DNA of 64,000 nt from Corynebacterium macginleyi (GTDB lineage Bacteria > Actinomycetota > Actinomycetes > Mycobacteriales > Mycobacteriaceae), in the NCBI RefSeq assembly GCF_003688935.1, contig NZ_REGE01000007.1, positions 1 to 64,000 on the forward strand, in the 5' to 3' direction. This document shows, piece after piece, positions 8,253 through 16,519 of this stretch. How positions within the stretch are numbered: position 1 is the stretch's first letter; each line of letters opens with the position of its first letter. A program made the position numbers and the translations under genes. Under the pieces are notes generated by a model, which saw only the letters and a list, made by a program, of their open reading frames with translations, was not told where the DNA came from and made no database searches.

Positions 8253-9248
8253 TCAGTGTTTGTTTTGGCATAGGGAGTCCAGAATGTCTGCGACACTACC
8301 CCCGCGGATTTTGGCAGCCGGCTCACCTACGAGGCAGTAGGCTACAGCGTCATCGTGCTGCGCTCGGCGTTCCTTGAGCACGGAATTAAGCATGGGATAT
8401 ACCGGGGGTAAATCGGGGTGAGTGCGGGTGTAGTCAGTCTCCAGGCCGCGGGCATGGCGTCCGGAAAAGGCGCGGGTGGATACGGTGGCCCCGCCGCGCC
8501 GGAGAAGCTCGCGGTTGTAGTCACTGGTTCCGGCTTCTTGGCTCAGCAAAAAGGCGGAACCGCACGAAGCGGCGGCCACGCCGGGCAGGCTTAATACCTG
8601 GGTTACCTCTTCTGCCGTGCGCAGCCCACCTGCGGCAATCAGCGGGATGCTCGGTGCGACGGCGTGGACGGCTTCGTGGACTGCGGCGATGAGACCTGGC
8701 AGGGGTCGATCGTCTGGAAGCGCGGTGCGGTCCCACGTGCCGCGGTGCCCGCCGGCATAAGGGCCCTGTACGCACAGCGCGTCCACTCCCAGTTTGGCGG
8801 CGGCGCGGGCCTCGTCGGGCGTGGTGACGGTGGTCCAAGCCTCGGCACCCGCGGCGTGGATGCGGGCAAGCTGCTCAAAGTCAAAGGTGCCGAACATGGA
8901 CCACACGACGCGCGCGCCGCCCTGCAGCGCCAGCTCGAGCTTGTCGTGGAAGCCGAAAGAATAATCGGGATCCGGTAGCGAGGTGCCTTCGGCCGCGGCC
9001 AGTTCCGCGGTGGCGGACAACTGCTCAAGAGTTAACGAATCCTGCGGGCAAAACAGGTTCACCCCAAAGGAGATGCCGGCCAAGGCATCAATCTGGCTGC
9101 GGGCGGAATCCACGCTGGCAGACCCAAGCCCCACGGTGCCAAAGGAACCGGCCTGATGCGCGGCGCGCACCAGATCCACGGTGGTAGGCCCGCCCGCCAT
9201 GGGCGCTGGCATTACGGTTCGGCGCAAAGATTGAATAACCTGGCTCAT
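8253..9248 (-). CDS. Nitronate monooxygenase family protein
   Basis: FMN-dependent TIM-barrel protein of the 2-nitropropane dioxygenase/nitronate monooxygenase family, 331 residues, cytoplasmic. Visible landmarks are VMPAPMAGGPTTVDLVRAA near the N-terminus, the CVQGPYAGGHRGTW loop with the His expected for base catalysis, and IPLIAAGGLRTAEEV and GVAAASCGSAFLLSQEA for phosphate binding of FMN. It likely detoxifies propionate 3-nitronate or similar nitronates. The ATG at 9248 lies 8 bases after TACAGT, a possible leaderless start. It is divergent from the main pth gene with only 35 bases between them. Confidence 0.9.
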   Translation of the reverse strand: MSQVIQSLRRTVMPAPMAGGPTTVDLVRAAHQAGSFGTVGLGSASVDSARSQIDALAGISFGVNLFCPQDSLTLEQLSATAELAAAEGTSLPDPDYSFGFHDKLELALQGGARVVWSMFGTFDFEQLARIHAAGAEAWTTVTTPDEARAAAKLGVDALCVQGPYAGGHRGTWDRTALPDDRPLPGLIAAVHEAVHAVAPSIPLIAAGGLRTAEEVTQVLSLPGVAAASCGSAFLLSQEAGTSDYNRELLRRGGATVSTRAFSGRHARGLETDYTRTHPDLPPVYPMLNSVLKERRAQHDDAVAYCLVGEPAAKIRGGSVADILDSLCQNKH

Positions 9249-9283
9249 AGGAAACTACTGTACCGAGCTAGAAAGGCGCATTC

Positions 9284-9931
9284 GTGGCAGCTTTGAAAGA
9301 TTTTATTGCCCGGTTTTTCGGCAGGCCCCCGCAAGCGCAGCAGGGGCTGGATCCGGCCGAGTTGGAGGCAGACTGGCTCATCATTGGCCTGGGAAATCCC
9401 GGCGCGAAATACGCCGCCACGCGCCATAACGTGGGATACATGGCCGTGGACGATGTGCTGGCCCAAGGCGGCGACGTGCTCGAGCCGGTGCGCGAGATGG
9501 ACCTCGAGGTAGCCCCGCTGCGCTGGGGCGATACCCGCGTCCTGGCGGTGCGCACGACAACATTTATGAATCTCTCCGGTGATCCGATTGCCCCGCTGGC
9601 GCAAGCTTTGGGCATTGCGGCGGACCACATCATCGTCATTCACGATGAACTAGATCTGCCTGCCAATAAAATTCGACTAAAGCAAGGCGGCAATGAAAAT
9701 GGGCACAACGGGCTGAAATCGCTGACGCACAACCTGGGCACGCGGGATTATGTGCGCGTGCGCATTGGCATTGCGCGCCCGCCAAAGGGTTCGTCGATTC
9801 CGGATTATGTCTTAGCGCCTGTCGATGCCGGCCTCGGCTTCGATACCGCCATTGCGTCCGCCGCCGAAGCCGCCCGGCTCATCGCCACACAAGGGCTCGT
9901 ACAGGCGCAAAACCGCATTCATTCGCGCTAG
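9284..9931 (+). CDS. pth: Peptidyl-tRNA hydrolase, paralogue 2
   Basis: Second Pth, 215 residues, with an N-terminal extension of about 30 residues (MAALKDFIARFFGRPPQ...) before the conserved WLIIGLGNPGAKYAATRHNVGY block containing His48. VIHDELDLPANKIRLKQGGNENGHNGLKS holds the catalytic Asp and tRNA-binding Asn. The GTG start is chosen because GAAAGG lies 8 bases upstream and no other start fits. The first helix might be an additional recognition element. It overlaps the stop of the convergent TrkA-type gene by four bases. Both paralogues look catalytically intact, so dosage or conditional use is possible. Confidence 0.93.
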   Translation: MAALKDFIARFFGRPPQAQQGLDPAELEADWLIIGLGNPGAKYAATRHNVGYMAVDDVLAQGGDVLEPVREMDLEVAPLRWGDTRVLAVRTTTFMNLSGDPIAPLAQALGIAADHIIVIHDELDLPANKIRLKQGGNENGHNGLKSLTHNLGTRDYVRVRIGIARPPKGSSIPDYVLAPVDAGLGFDTAIASAAEAARLIATQGLVQAQNRIHSR

Positions 9932-10620
9932 GACTGGGAAAACTTCTCCAGCGCCTGTGGGCTGCCGGCGGCGACGATGAAGTCGGTGGGGGCGAGCTGG
10001 GTGGCATCGGCAAGCGGGGCCCAAGCACCCTCCGCCTGGCGGACCGACACCAACTGCACGTGGTGGGTGCGCCAAACCTCGCCCAAATCGAGCGGGCGGC
10101 CCGTGACCGAGGAGGGCGCGGCCATCTGGGTCACGCCGTAGTACGGGGCGATCTCAGCAAAGTCGCGGAAGCGCCCGCCCAACAGGTAGGCCACGCGGCG
10201 GCCGGTATCGCGCTCCGGGCGGATGACGTGGTGGGCGCCAATCTGGCGCAAGATGCGCTCGTGGGCCTCCGAATTGGCCTTAGCCCAAATATCCTTGACG
10301 CCCAACTCCACCAGGTTGGAGACAGTGAGGATGGACGCCTCCAGGTGCGAGCCGATGCCCACGATGACCCGCTCCACCTCGTCGATGCCCAGCTGGCGCA
10401 GCGCCGCCGGATCGGTGGTATCGGCCGAAATGGCCTCGGTTAAGTGCGTTGCCTGTTCGCGCACGATCTTCTCGTCGGAATCGATGCCGAGGACCTCTAC
10501 CCCATGGCCCATGAGCTGGCTAGCCAGGGAGCAACCAAACCTCCCCAAGCCAATGACGACGACCGGGGCAATGTCGAGGGTGGCGCGGGAGTGGCCCAAC
10601 GCCTTAAAAATGCTAGCCAA
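9928..10620 (-). CDS. Potassium uptake regulatory subunit, TrkA/KtrA family
   Basis: Cytoplasmic gating ring protein of a Trk/Ktr-type K+ transporter, 230 residues. The N-terminal RCK domain has the nucleotide-binding motif VVVIGLGRFGCSLASQLMGHGVEVLGID (about 20-47) and acidic residue Asp48 region; an RCK_C domain follows (RPLDLGEVWRTHHVQLVSVRQ). It binds NAD(H)/ATP or c-di-AMP in relatives. The start codon overlaps the stop of the upstream channel gene, indicating translational coupling. Together the pair forms a complete K+ uptake system. Confidence 0.92.
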   Translation of the reverse strand: MASIFKALGHSRATLDIAPVVVIGLGRFGCSLASQLMGHGVEVLGIDSDEKIVREQATHLTEAISADTTDPAALRQLGIDEVERVIVGIGSHLEASILTVSNLVELGVKDIWAKANSEAHERILRQIGAHHVIRPERDTGRRVAYLLGGRFRDFAEIAPYYGVTQMAAPSSVTGRPLDLGEVWRTHHVQLVSVRQAEGAWAPLADATQLAPTDFIVAAGSPQALEKFSQS

Positions 10621-11965
10621 TGAAGGGCCTTTCTTCGGGGTAGCTGTAGCGACGGCTTACATTCTTTACCGCCAACGCTGCTACCAGGGTGGTTGGGCCA
10701 ACGCGGCCCAGGTACATGATGAAACACAGCAGGATTTGCGAGGGCGCGGACAAGCTGGCGGTAATCCCGGTGGATAGTCCCACGGTGGCAAAGGCGGACA
10801 TGACCTCGAAGGAGACCTGATCACCGGTAAATTGTGGATCAAAAAAGCGCAGCGCCGCCACTCCAAGGGTCACCACCAGCACGCCGGCGAAGCTCAATGC
10901 TAGCGCCTGCCGGGAAACGCTGTGGGGAAGGCTGCGGTGATAAATGGAGGTCTTTTCCTTGCCCAAGAACTCCGCGGCCATGGCGGCCAGCAGCACGCAC
11001 GCCGTTGTGACCTTGATGCCGCCGGCGGTACCAGCCGATCCGCCGCCGATAAACATCAAGGTATCGGTCCCCATGAGCGTTACCGGGTGAACCTCACCGT
11101 AGTCGAAGGTATTAAACCCGGCCGTACGCGGGGAGACGCTGGCAAAGAACGCGTTGAGGAGTTTCTCGCCCCACGACATCGGTGCCAGGACGCCATTCCA
11201 CTCCGTCAAGGCAAAAAATAACGTGCCGGCCACAATGAGCACGCCGGTTGCCGCCAGCGTCATCCGCGCGGTAATAGAGATGCGACGCGTCGCCTCCGAC
11301 CTGCGGCGCACGTGGCGCACCAATTCCGCCCAGACTGGAAAACCCAGCCCGCCGCCGATGACCGCTCCGGCGAGCGGCAAGAGGATCCAGGCATCGCCCA
11401 CAAAGGGCACAAGGTTATCGCTATTGGTGCTAAACCCAGCGTTATTGAACGCCGAAATCGCATGGAAGATGCCCTCCCATAACGCCCGCGGGAAAGAATG
11501 CCCGTAGCCCACCATGAGGCGCGCGGTGACCGCCGCGGCGATAATGCTTTCTACCACCGCGGTAAAGGCGAAGGTAAAAATCAGGGTGCGGCGGATGCCA
11601 CCGGCGAGGATGGGCCGGCTTTCATAGGCGCCGGTCTTGCGCGCCTTAAAGCTGATCCGGCCGGTTAAAAGCAGGCCGGATAGCGAGGCCAGCGACATAA
11701 TGCCCAAACCGCCCAGTTGGATAAGGGCCAAGATGACGACCTGTCCGGCCGGGCTCCAGAAGCTGCCGGTATCGACCACGACCAGCCCGGTTAGCGAGAC
11801 CGCGGAGGTCGCGGTAAAAAGGGCGGATAAAAACGAGGCGCGGGAATCTCCCGCCTCGGCGAACGGCAGTAAGAGCAGAACCGTTCCTATCAGGATGAGC
11901 AGTAGAAACCCGGTGGCGGTTAGCCGCGCCGGTCCCCACTGCCGCAGAAAAAGCAGGCGCTTCAC
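10613..11965 (-). CDS. Potassium uptake channel subunit, TrkH/KtrB family
   Basis: Membrane K+ translocating subunit, about 450 residues with the four membrane-pore-membrane repeats of the SKT family (pore regions such as AVSLTGLVVVDTG, AFNNAGFSTNSDN, VSPRTAGFNTFDY and FATVGLSTGITASL, each with the selectivity glycine). The GTG at 11965 is preferred because TATACT lies 8 bases upstream, giving a leaderless start at VKRLLFLRQW; an ATG at 12040 would add 25 polar residues. It overlaps trkA-type gene downstream by 8 bases. Confidence 0.9.
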   Translation of the reverse strand: MKRLLFLRQWGPARLTATGFLLLILIGTVLLLLPFAEAGDSRASFLSALFTATSAVSLTGLVVVDTGSFWSPAGQVVILALIQLGGLGIMSLASLSGLLLTGRISFKARKTGAYESRPILAGGIRRTLIFTFAFTAVVESIIAAAVTARLMVGYGHSFPRALWEGIFHAISAFNNAGFSTNSDNLVPFVGDAWILLPLAGAVIGGGLGFPVWAELVRHVRRRSEATRRISITARMTLAATGVLIVAGTLFFALTEWNGVLAPMSWGEKLLNAFFASVSPRTAGFNTFDYGEVHPVTLMGTDTLMFIGGGSAGTAGGIKVTTACVLLAAMAAEFLGKEKTSIYHRSLPHSVSRQALALSFAGVLVVTLGVAALRFFDPQFTGDQVSFEVMSAFATVGLSTGITASLSAPSQILLCFIMYLGRVGPTTLVAALAVKNVSRRYSYPEERPFIG

Positions 11966-11973
11966 AAGCCGGA

Positions 11974-11979
11974 AGTATA
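11974..11979 (-). promoter_or_regulatory. -10 box of the potassium uptake operon
   Basis: TATACT is 8 bases before the GTG of the channel gene, the geometry of corynebacterial leaderless transcripts. No convincing -35 was seen. Confidence 0.45.
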
Positions 11980-12082
11980 GACCTGTCCCACCCCAAGCGG
12001 AACTGCTAGGCGGGGCGCCGCGAACGAATGGCGAGGACAAGTGTCACAGACGGAGCTCACGGACGGATGTCACGGCCGTGGC

Positions 12083-12088
12083 TAGAAT
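12083..12088 (+). promoter_or_regulatory. -10 box of the SDR gene, leaderless start
   Basis: TAGAAT followed by exactly seven bases and ATG suggests that transcription and translation begin at the same base. Confidence 0.5.
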
Positions 12089-12095
12089 CTAGCCT

Positions 12096-12932
12096 ATGAC
12101 TTCGCCGCATTCCGCAGCTAGGACCATCGTGATTACCGGGGCATCTTCAGGCATTGGTGCCGCTGCCGCCCGGCAGATTCACCGCTCCCGCCCGCAGGAT
12201 AACCTCGTCATTATTGGCCGCAGTCCGGATAGGACCAAGGCTTTGACCAGGGAAGTGGGCGGAGAGTATTTCCTCGCTGATTTCGAATCGCTTGCTCAGG
12301 TGCGCGAGCTGGCTGATAACTTGCAACAGCTCGAGCGCATCGACGCCTTGGGCAATAATGCCGGCGGCATCTTCGATGGCCCCACCATGACTACCGATGG
12401 ATTCGAGCGCACGTGGCAGGTCAATGTAGTCGCGCCCTTCCTACTGACGTCCCTGCTGCAAGAAAAGCTGCGCGGCAGCAAAGCCACCGTGGTTAACACG
12501 GCGTCTGTGGCCAATATGTTGATGTCAAATTTCGATCCGGCAGATCCCAATACGCTGGAGCATTTCAGCCCAGAGCGCGCGTACGGCAACGCCAAACTGG
12601 GCGATATCTTACTTGCCCGCTTCATTGATGCCCATGGCATCAACGCGGTGTCCTTTCACCCCGGCGTTCTAGCCACCGGGTTTGGCAAATCTTCCACAGG
12701 GCTTACCGGCAAGGTGTACTCCGGGGTCGCCAGTAGAACCTTTGGCACCGCAGCGGCAGGCGGCGAGAACTTGGCTTATTTCCTTACCGGCACCGCAGGC
12801 ATCCATTTCCAATCCGGGGAGTACTACAACAATAAGCGCGCAGTGGGCATACAGCGCCCGATTGCGAAGAATATGTCCGTCGCCCACCGGACCTTTAATG
12901 ATCTGGGCCGCCGCCTCGATGTGGAGTGGTAG
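12096..12932 (+). CDS. Short-chain dehydrogenase/reductase
   Basis: NAD(P)-dependent oxidoreductase of the SDR superfamily, 278 residues. The glycine-rich nucleotide loop is ITGASSGIGAAAAR (about 12-25), NNAGG stabilises the central sheet, the catalytic Ser lies in NTASVAN, and YGNAK is the YxxxK motif. The C-terminal part (GVASRTFGTAAAGGENLAYFLTG) resembles retinol dehydrogenase/WW-domain oxidoreductase-like SDRs. It sits 24 bases before prfC but prfC has its own -10, so co-transcription is optional. Substrate unknown. Confidence 0.88.
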   Translation: MTSPHSAARTIVITGASSGIGAAAARQIHRSRPQDNLVIIGRSPDRTKALTREVGGEYFLADFESLAQVRELADNLQQLERIDALGNNAGGIFDGPTMTTDGFERTWQVNVVAPFLLTSLLQEKLRGSKATVVNTASVANMLMSNFDPADPNTLEHFSPERAYGNAKLGDILLARFIDAHGINAVSFHPGVLATGFGKSSTGLTGKVYSGVASRTFGTAAAGGENLAYFLTGTAGIHFQSGEYYNNKRAVGIQRPIAKNMSVAHRTFNDLGRRLDVEW

Positions 12933-12943
12933 CGCTCAAGCAC

Positions 12944-12949
12944 TAGACT
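12944..12949 (+). promoter_or_regulatory. -10 box of prfC, leaderless start
   Basis: TAGACT, seven bases, then ATG. The box lies just after the stop codon of the SDR gene. Confidence 0.5.
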
Positions 12950-12956
12950 ATGGCGC

Positions 12957-14591
12957 ATGAATTCTGTCGCTAATGAGGCTTCGCGCCGCCGCACGTTCGC
13001 CGTTATCGCCCACCCGGATGCCGGTAAGTCCACGCTGACAGAAGCGTTGGCGCTGCATGCTCACGTAATTAATGAGGCCGGCGCGGTCCACGGCAAGGGC
13101 AACCGCAAGTCCACCGTGTCTGACTGGATGGAGATGGAGAAAAACCGCGGGATCTCCGTAGCCTCCTCCGCGCTGCAGTTTGAATACGCACCAGAAGGGC
13201 ACGAGGGCGAGCCCTACATGATTAACTTGGTTGATACCCCGGGTCACGCGGACTTTTCGGAGGATACCTACCGCGTGCTCACCGCCGTGGATGCCGCTGT
13301 GATGCTGATCGATGCTGCCAAGGGCCTTGAGCCGCAAACCCTCAAGCTCTTTCGTGTCTGTAAGGCGCGCGGACTGCCCATCGTTACTGTGATTAACAAG
13401 TGGGACCGCGTGGGCCGAGAGCCGCTCGAGCTCGTTGATGAGATTGTCAACGAGATCCAGCTTCAGCCCACTCCGCTGTACTGGCCCGTGGGGATCGCGG
13501 GGGATTTCCGCGGCCTAGCCCACATCAACGACAACGGCGAGGCCGATAACTACATCCACTTCATCCGCACTGCCGGTGGTTCCACCATTGCGCCAGAGGA
13601 ACACTATGATCCCACGGCCGCGAAAGACAAAGAAGAGGACGTGTGGGAGACCGCGGTGGAAGAAGCCGAGCTACTCGCCGCCGATGGCGCCCTGCACGAT
13701 CAAGAACTCTTTGAGCAGTGTGTGACCTCCCCTCTCATCTTTGCCTCGGCAATGCTGAACTTCGGCGTCCACCAGATCCTGGATACCCTATGCGCCATCG
13801 CCCCGGCCCCGCGTTCCCGCACATCCGATCCCATGGCCGTGAAAGCAGCGACCAGCGCCATCGATGAGGTCCGCGAAGTATCCGATGACTTTTCCGGCGT
13901 CGTCTTTAAGGTGCAGGCAGGCATGGACCAAAAGCACCGCGATAACCTGGCGTTTATGCGCGTGGTCTCCGGCGAATTCGAGCGCGGCATGCAGGTTAAC
14001 CACGCCCAATCCGGGCGCAGCTTTTCCACCAAGTATGCCCTCACGGTTTTTGGCCGCAACCGCGATACCATAGATACCGCATACCCGGGCGATATCGTCG
14101 GCCTCGTCAATGCGGGCGCGCTCGCACCCGGTGATACCATCTACTCCGGCAAAAAGGTGCAGTTTAAACCGATGCCCCAGTTCGCCCCAGAGACTTTCCG
14201 CATCCTCCGCGCAAAATCGCTTGGCAAGTACAAGGCCTTCCGCAAGGGCTTGGAACAACTCTCGGCCGAGGGCGTGGTACAGATCCTGCGCAACGATGCG
14301 CGCGGCGATGCCTCCCCGGTCATGGCCGCAGTCGGCCCCATGCAGTTCGAAGTCATGCAGGCTCGCATGGAATTCGAGTACAACGTCGAAACCGTCACCG
14401 AGCCCATCCCCTACTCCGTGGCGCGACGCACCGATGCCGAATCTGCACAGGAACTCGGCCGTCAGCGCGGTGTGGAGATCTTCACCCGACAGGACGGCGA
14501 GCTCATCGCCTTATTTGGCGATAAATGGAAGCTCGCTTTCATCGAAAAAGAACACCCCGAGCTCACTATGGAGACCCTGGTTGCGGATTAA
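12957..14591 (+). CDS. prfC: Peptide chain release factor 3
   Basis: Translational GTPase that recycles RF1/RF2 from the ribosome after termination. The 544-residue length is typical. GTPase motifs are AHPDAGKST (G1), the RGISVASSAL switch I, DTPGHADFSEDTYR (G3), NKWD (G4) and a long RF3-specific middle and C-terminal part (EVSDDFSGVVFKVQAGMD, GDIVGLVNAG, VGPMQFEVMQARMEFEYN). It is distinguished from EF-G by its shorter length and the last motif. Monocistronic, or distal to the SDR gene. Confidence 0.95.
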   Translation: MNSVANEASRRRTFAVIAHPDAGKSTLTEALALHAHVINEAGAVHGKGNRKSTVSDWMEMEKNRGISVASSALQFEYAPEGHEGEPYMINLVDTPGHADFSEDTYRVLTAVDAAVMLIDAAKGLEPQTLKLFRVCKARGLPIVTVINKWDRVGREPLELVDEIVNEIQLQPTPLYWPVGIAGDFRGLAHINDNGEADNYIHFIRTAGGSTIAPEEHYDPTAAKDKEEDVWETAVEEAELLAADGALHDQELFEQCVTSPLIFASAMLNFGVHQILDTLCAIAPAPRSRTSDPMAVKAATSAIDEVREVSDDFSGVVFKVQAGMDQKHRDNLAFMRVVSGEFERGMQVNHAQSGRSFSTKYALTVFGRNRDTIDTAYPGDIVGLVNAGALAPGDTIYSGKKVQFKPMPQFAPETFRILRAKSLGKYKAFRKGLEQLSAEGVVQILRNDARGDASPVMAAVGPMQFEVMQARMEFEYNVETVTEPIPYSVARRTDAESAQELGRQRGVEIFTRQDGELIALFGDKWKLAFIEKEHPELTMETLVAD

Positions 14592-14650
14592 ACACCCGGC
14601 TAGCCATCAGGGTTGGTTTGGTGCAGGGCACCGAGAACTGGGCCGGTGAT

Positions 14651-14664
14651 CTGTGGGCCCACAG
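14651..14664. repeat. 14-bp perfect palindrome after prfC
   Basis: CTGTGGGCCCACAG lies 60 bases after the prfC stop and 114 bases before the next gene. It could be part of a hairpin, but there is no loop or T-run, so its role is unclear. Confidence 0.3.
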
Positions 14665-14777
14665 GGTCGCAAAAATAATCGCAGACATCGCCCAGGCGGT
14701 GGTGCGTGACCGTATGGGAGGCGGGAGTAGAGCAAATGTGCATCCGGCGTCTCACCACAACAGTAAACTAGTGGACT

Positions 14778-15194
14778 ATGGGATTATTGGACGCTCTTGC
14801 CAAGCTCACCGGGAAAGGGGCTCCGCATTTGGCGCGGCCCGATTCTGCGGCGACGACCGTGCAGGTGGACCGGCTGGATATCAGGACCGCGGGCCAGCTA
14901 ATCATCATTATCACCAGCTTGCAGGGCGCGCGGGCCCTTGCTGAACTTGCCGGCTCGCGCGAGTCCACCACCCTCGTCTCCCCTACCACCACGGCGCATT
15001 TTCCTGCCGTGCCGAAGGACATGGTGCCAGTCAAAGACCCCAAGCACGGCTGGATCATTCCCATCACGCCGGCGCTGGCGAACGCGTTGTCTCAGGCCGC
15101 ACTGGCAAGTGCTCCGCTTGCTGATATCCCTGCTGAGGCCGCTGCCACCGGCGAGTACCAGCTATCCCCCAGCCTCGCGGTGGTAGTGGAATGA
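14778..15194 (+). CDS. Hypothetical protein, 138 residues
   Basis: No family recognised. The start is supported by TAAACT eight bases upstream of ATG, a likely leaderless start. The protein begins with an amphipathic helix (MGLLDALAKLTGKG), has a hydrophobic strand (GQLIIIITSLQGARALAELAG) and a Pro-rich middle (PAVPKDMVPVKDPKHGWIIPITPALANAL). No signal peptide or clear membrane segment. Codon use matches its neighbours and it lies in the same direction as prfC. Probably cytoplasmic. Confidence 0.65.
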   Translation: MGLLDALAKLTGKGAPHLARPDSAATTVQVDRLDIRTAGQLIIIITSLQGARALAELAGSRESTTLVSPTTTAHFPAVPKDMVPVKDPKHGWIIPITPALANALSQAALASAPLADIPAEAAATGEYQLSPSLAVVVE

Positions 15195-15318
15195 TGCCTA
15201 TCTATCCCTTCCAAGGCACGCGCCCGCGCATCCATCGCAGCGCGTTACGTTGACCGTGCGCGGCAACAATCAACCTCCGGGCTCGCGCTTGGTGATGTCT
15301 ACTGTGACCAGTATGTCC

Positions 15319-15972
15319 CTATAGGTTCACGACGCCCAAGATAATGAGGAAGGCAGCGACGACATAGCCGCCGATAAGCGCGACCAGCGTGCTATTATCA
15401 CGCGCCGCCGCAAACACTCGACCCGCTGCTGAGTCCGGGTGGGTGCGCACCACGGCGATAAAGACCGCGCAGATGACCGGCAGGGACAGCGCCAGGGTGG
15501 CGTACCACAAAAGGCCGCCGTATTGGGAGGCGAGCGGAAGATCCTCCGTGGCCAAAAACATGAGACCGAAATAAAACGGCACGGAGGTCAGCGATTGCAC
15601 CAGACCCATCACGAACCCGATAAGCACGGTAGTAGCAGAAGGCGTGCGCAGCGGTTGCAGCATGCGCCCGATCAAAGCATTGGGTTTTCCCTGGGAATGC
15701 CAGGCACCAAAAGCCAAGGCAATACCCACGATGATGAGGACGCCGCCAGCAATCGGCGAATCCAGGATAGCTGCGATCTGTTCGCGCACTCCCAATAGGA
15801 CGAACATGACCACGGCCGCGGCGACGAGAACGCCCAGCCAATCACCCAGGATGACTAGGCCGGCTATCCAGCGGTACTTCCTGCGCGGGAGCATGATACC
15901 AATGGCTACGAGGATGCCAATGAGTAAGGCATTGACCGAATCCAAAAGGGCGAAACTTACCGCGTGAGTCAT
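15319..15972 (-). CDS. Multi-pass membrane protein, GAP/LysE-like
   Basis: A 217-residue protein with about six hydrophobic helices arranged as two halves, joined by a hydrophilic loop (AWHSQGKPNALIGRMLQPLRTPS). This layout recalls the LysE/GAP (Sap) family of small exporters, but similarity is only by pattern. The ATG at 15972 is chosen because TAGACT lies exactly seven bases upstream; an ATG at 16044 would add 24 polar residues. Conserved prolines and glycines occur in TM regions (SLTSVPFYFGLMFL). Substrate unknown. It is monocistronic. Confidence 0.75.
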   Translation of the reverse strand: MTHAVSFALLDSVNALLIGILVAIGIMLPRRKYRWIAGLVILGDWLGVLVAAAVVMFVLLGVREQIAAILDSPIAGGVLIIVGIALAFGAWHSQGKPNALIGRMLQPLRTPSATTVLIGFVMGLVQSLTSVPFYFGLMFLATEDLPLASQYGGLLWYATLALSLPVICAVFIAVVRTHPDSAAGRVFAAARDNSTLVALIGGYVVAAFLIILGVVNL

Positions 15973-15979
15973 GCGCGAT

Positions 15980-15985
15980 AGTCTA
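15980..15985 (-). promoter_or_regulatory. -10 box of the GAP/LysE-like gene, leaderless start
   Basis: TAGACT followed by seven bases and ATG on the minus strand. Confidence 0.5.
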
Positions 15986-16248
15986 CCTATCCTTTGCACT
16001 ACCCTGTATGGACCAAGGCTGACCTGAGTTATAGGCCACATCATTGAACTACTCGGTCTGCCTACATGTCATCTTCACTACCGGCGCGAGATTGCATAGA
16101 GTATGCCGGTTTTAGCAGCAGTGCCCGTCTCTCTCACCGTTAAATGAGCTAGCTCGTGTCCTGATTCTTCTACCGACTTGGAAGCTGACTGTGGGGGCGG
16201 CGTTTGCTGCACAGCCCGTCCAAAATTTTAGCGAGGCGATGGAAAACC
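15986..16248. other. Intergenic stretch with no clear gene
   Basis: Apart from the promoter of the minus-strand membrane gene at its left end, I see no coding pattern, RNA gene or repeat here. The right end borders the degenerate gene at 16249. Confidence 0.4.
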
Positions 16249-16518
16249 TCAGCCACACTTGTGTGGAAAAAGAAGCAATGTGATAGCGCCACCCGCCGTC
16301 CCTTCATTGCCGTTTAAGAGCGCTCCCTCGAATATTCGGACGTCTTGATACCCTTTATCGTTCACGCATGTCGCAATACCGGTGACGTCTGCCAGTTAGA
16401 ATCAACAGGCGCTGCCAAAAGGACAAGGCTCAGCAAACGTGAATACGACAAGCTGGTACGCCACATCTTTGCCGCCCTGCGTCATTTCGTATGAGGTTTC
16501 AGTATTCTTGTAGGTAAT
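16249..16518 (-). pseudogene. Decayed gene remnant with two in-frame stops
   Basis: One minus-strand frame reads TYKNTETSYEMTQGGKDVAY, QLVVFTFAEPCPFGSAC, then TGA, Phe, TAA, and goes on ADVTGIATCVNDKGYQD, VRIFEGALLNGNEGTAGGAI, TLLLFPHKCG before a final stop. The composition (hydrophobic strands, paired cysteines) looks like a small secreted or domain protein rather than random sequence, and both parts stay in the same frame. The upstream end abuts the next gene, so the N-terminus appears deleted. No family recognised. Chance is possible. Confidence 0.35.
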
Positions 16519-16519
16519 T

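Noticed and set aside
14525..14944. 139-codon + frame across the prfC end
   Set aside because: Starts inside prfC in another frame and ends inside the 14778 gene, with no supporting start signal.
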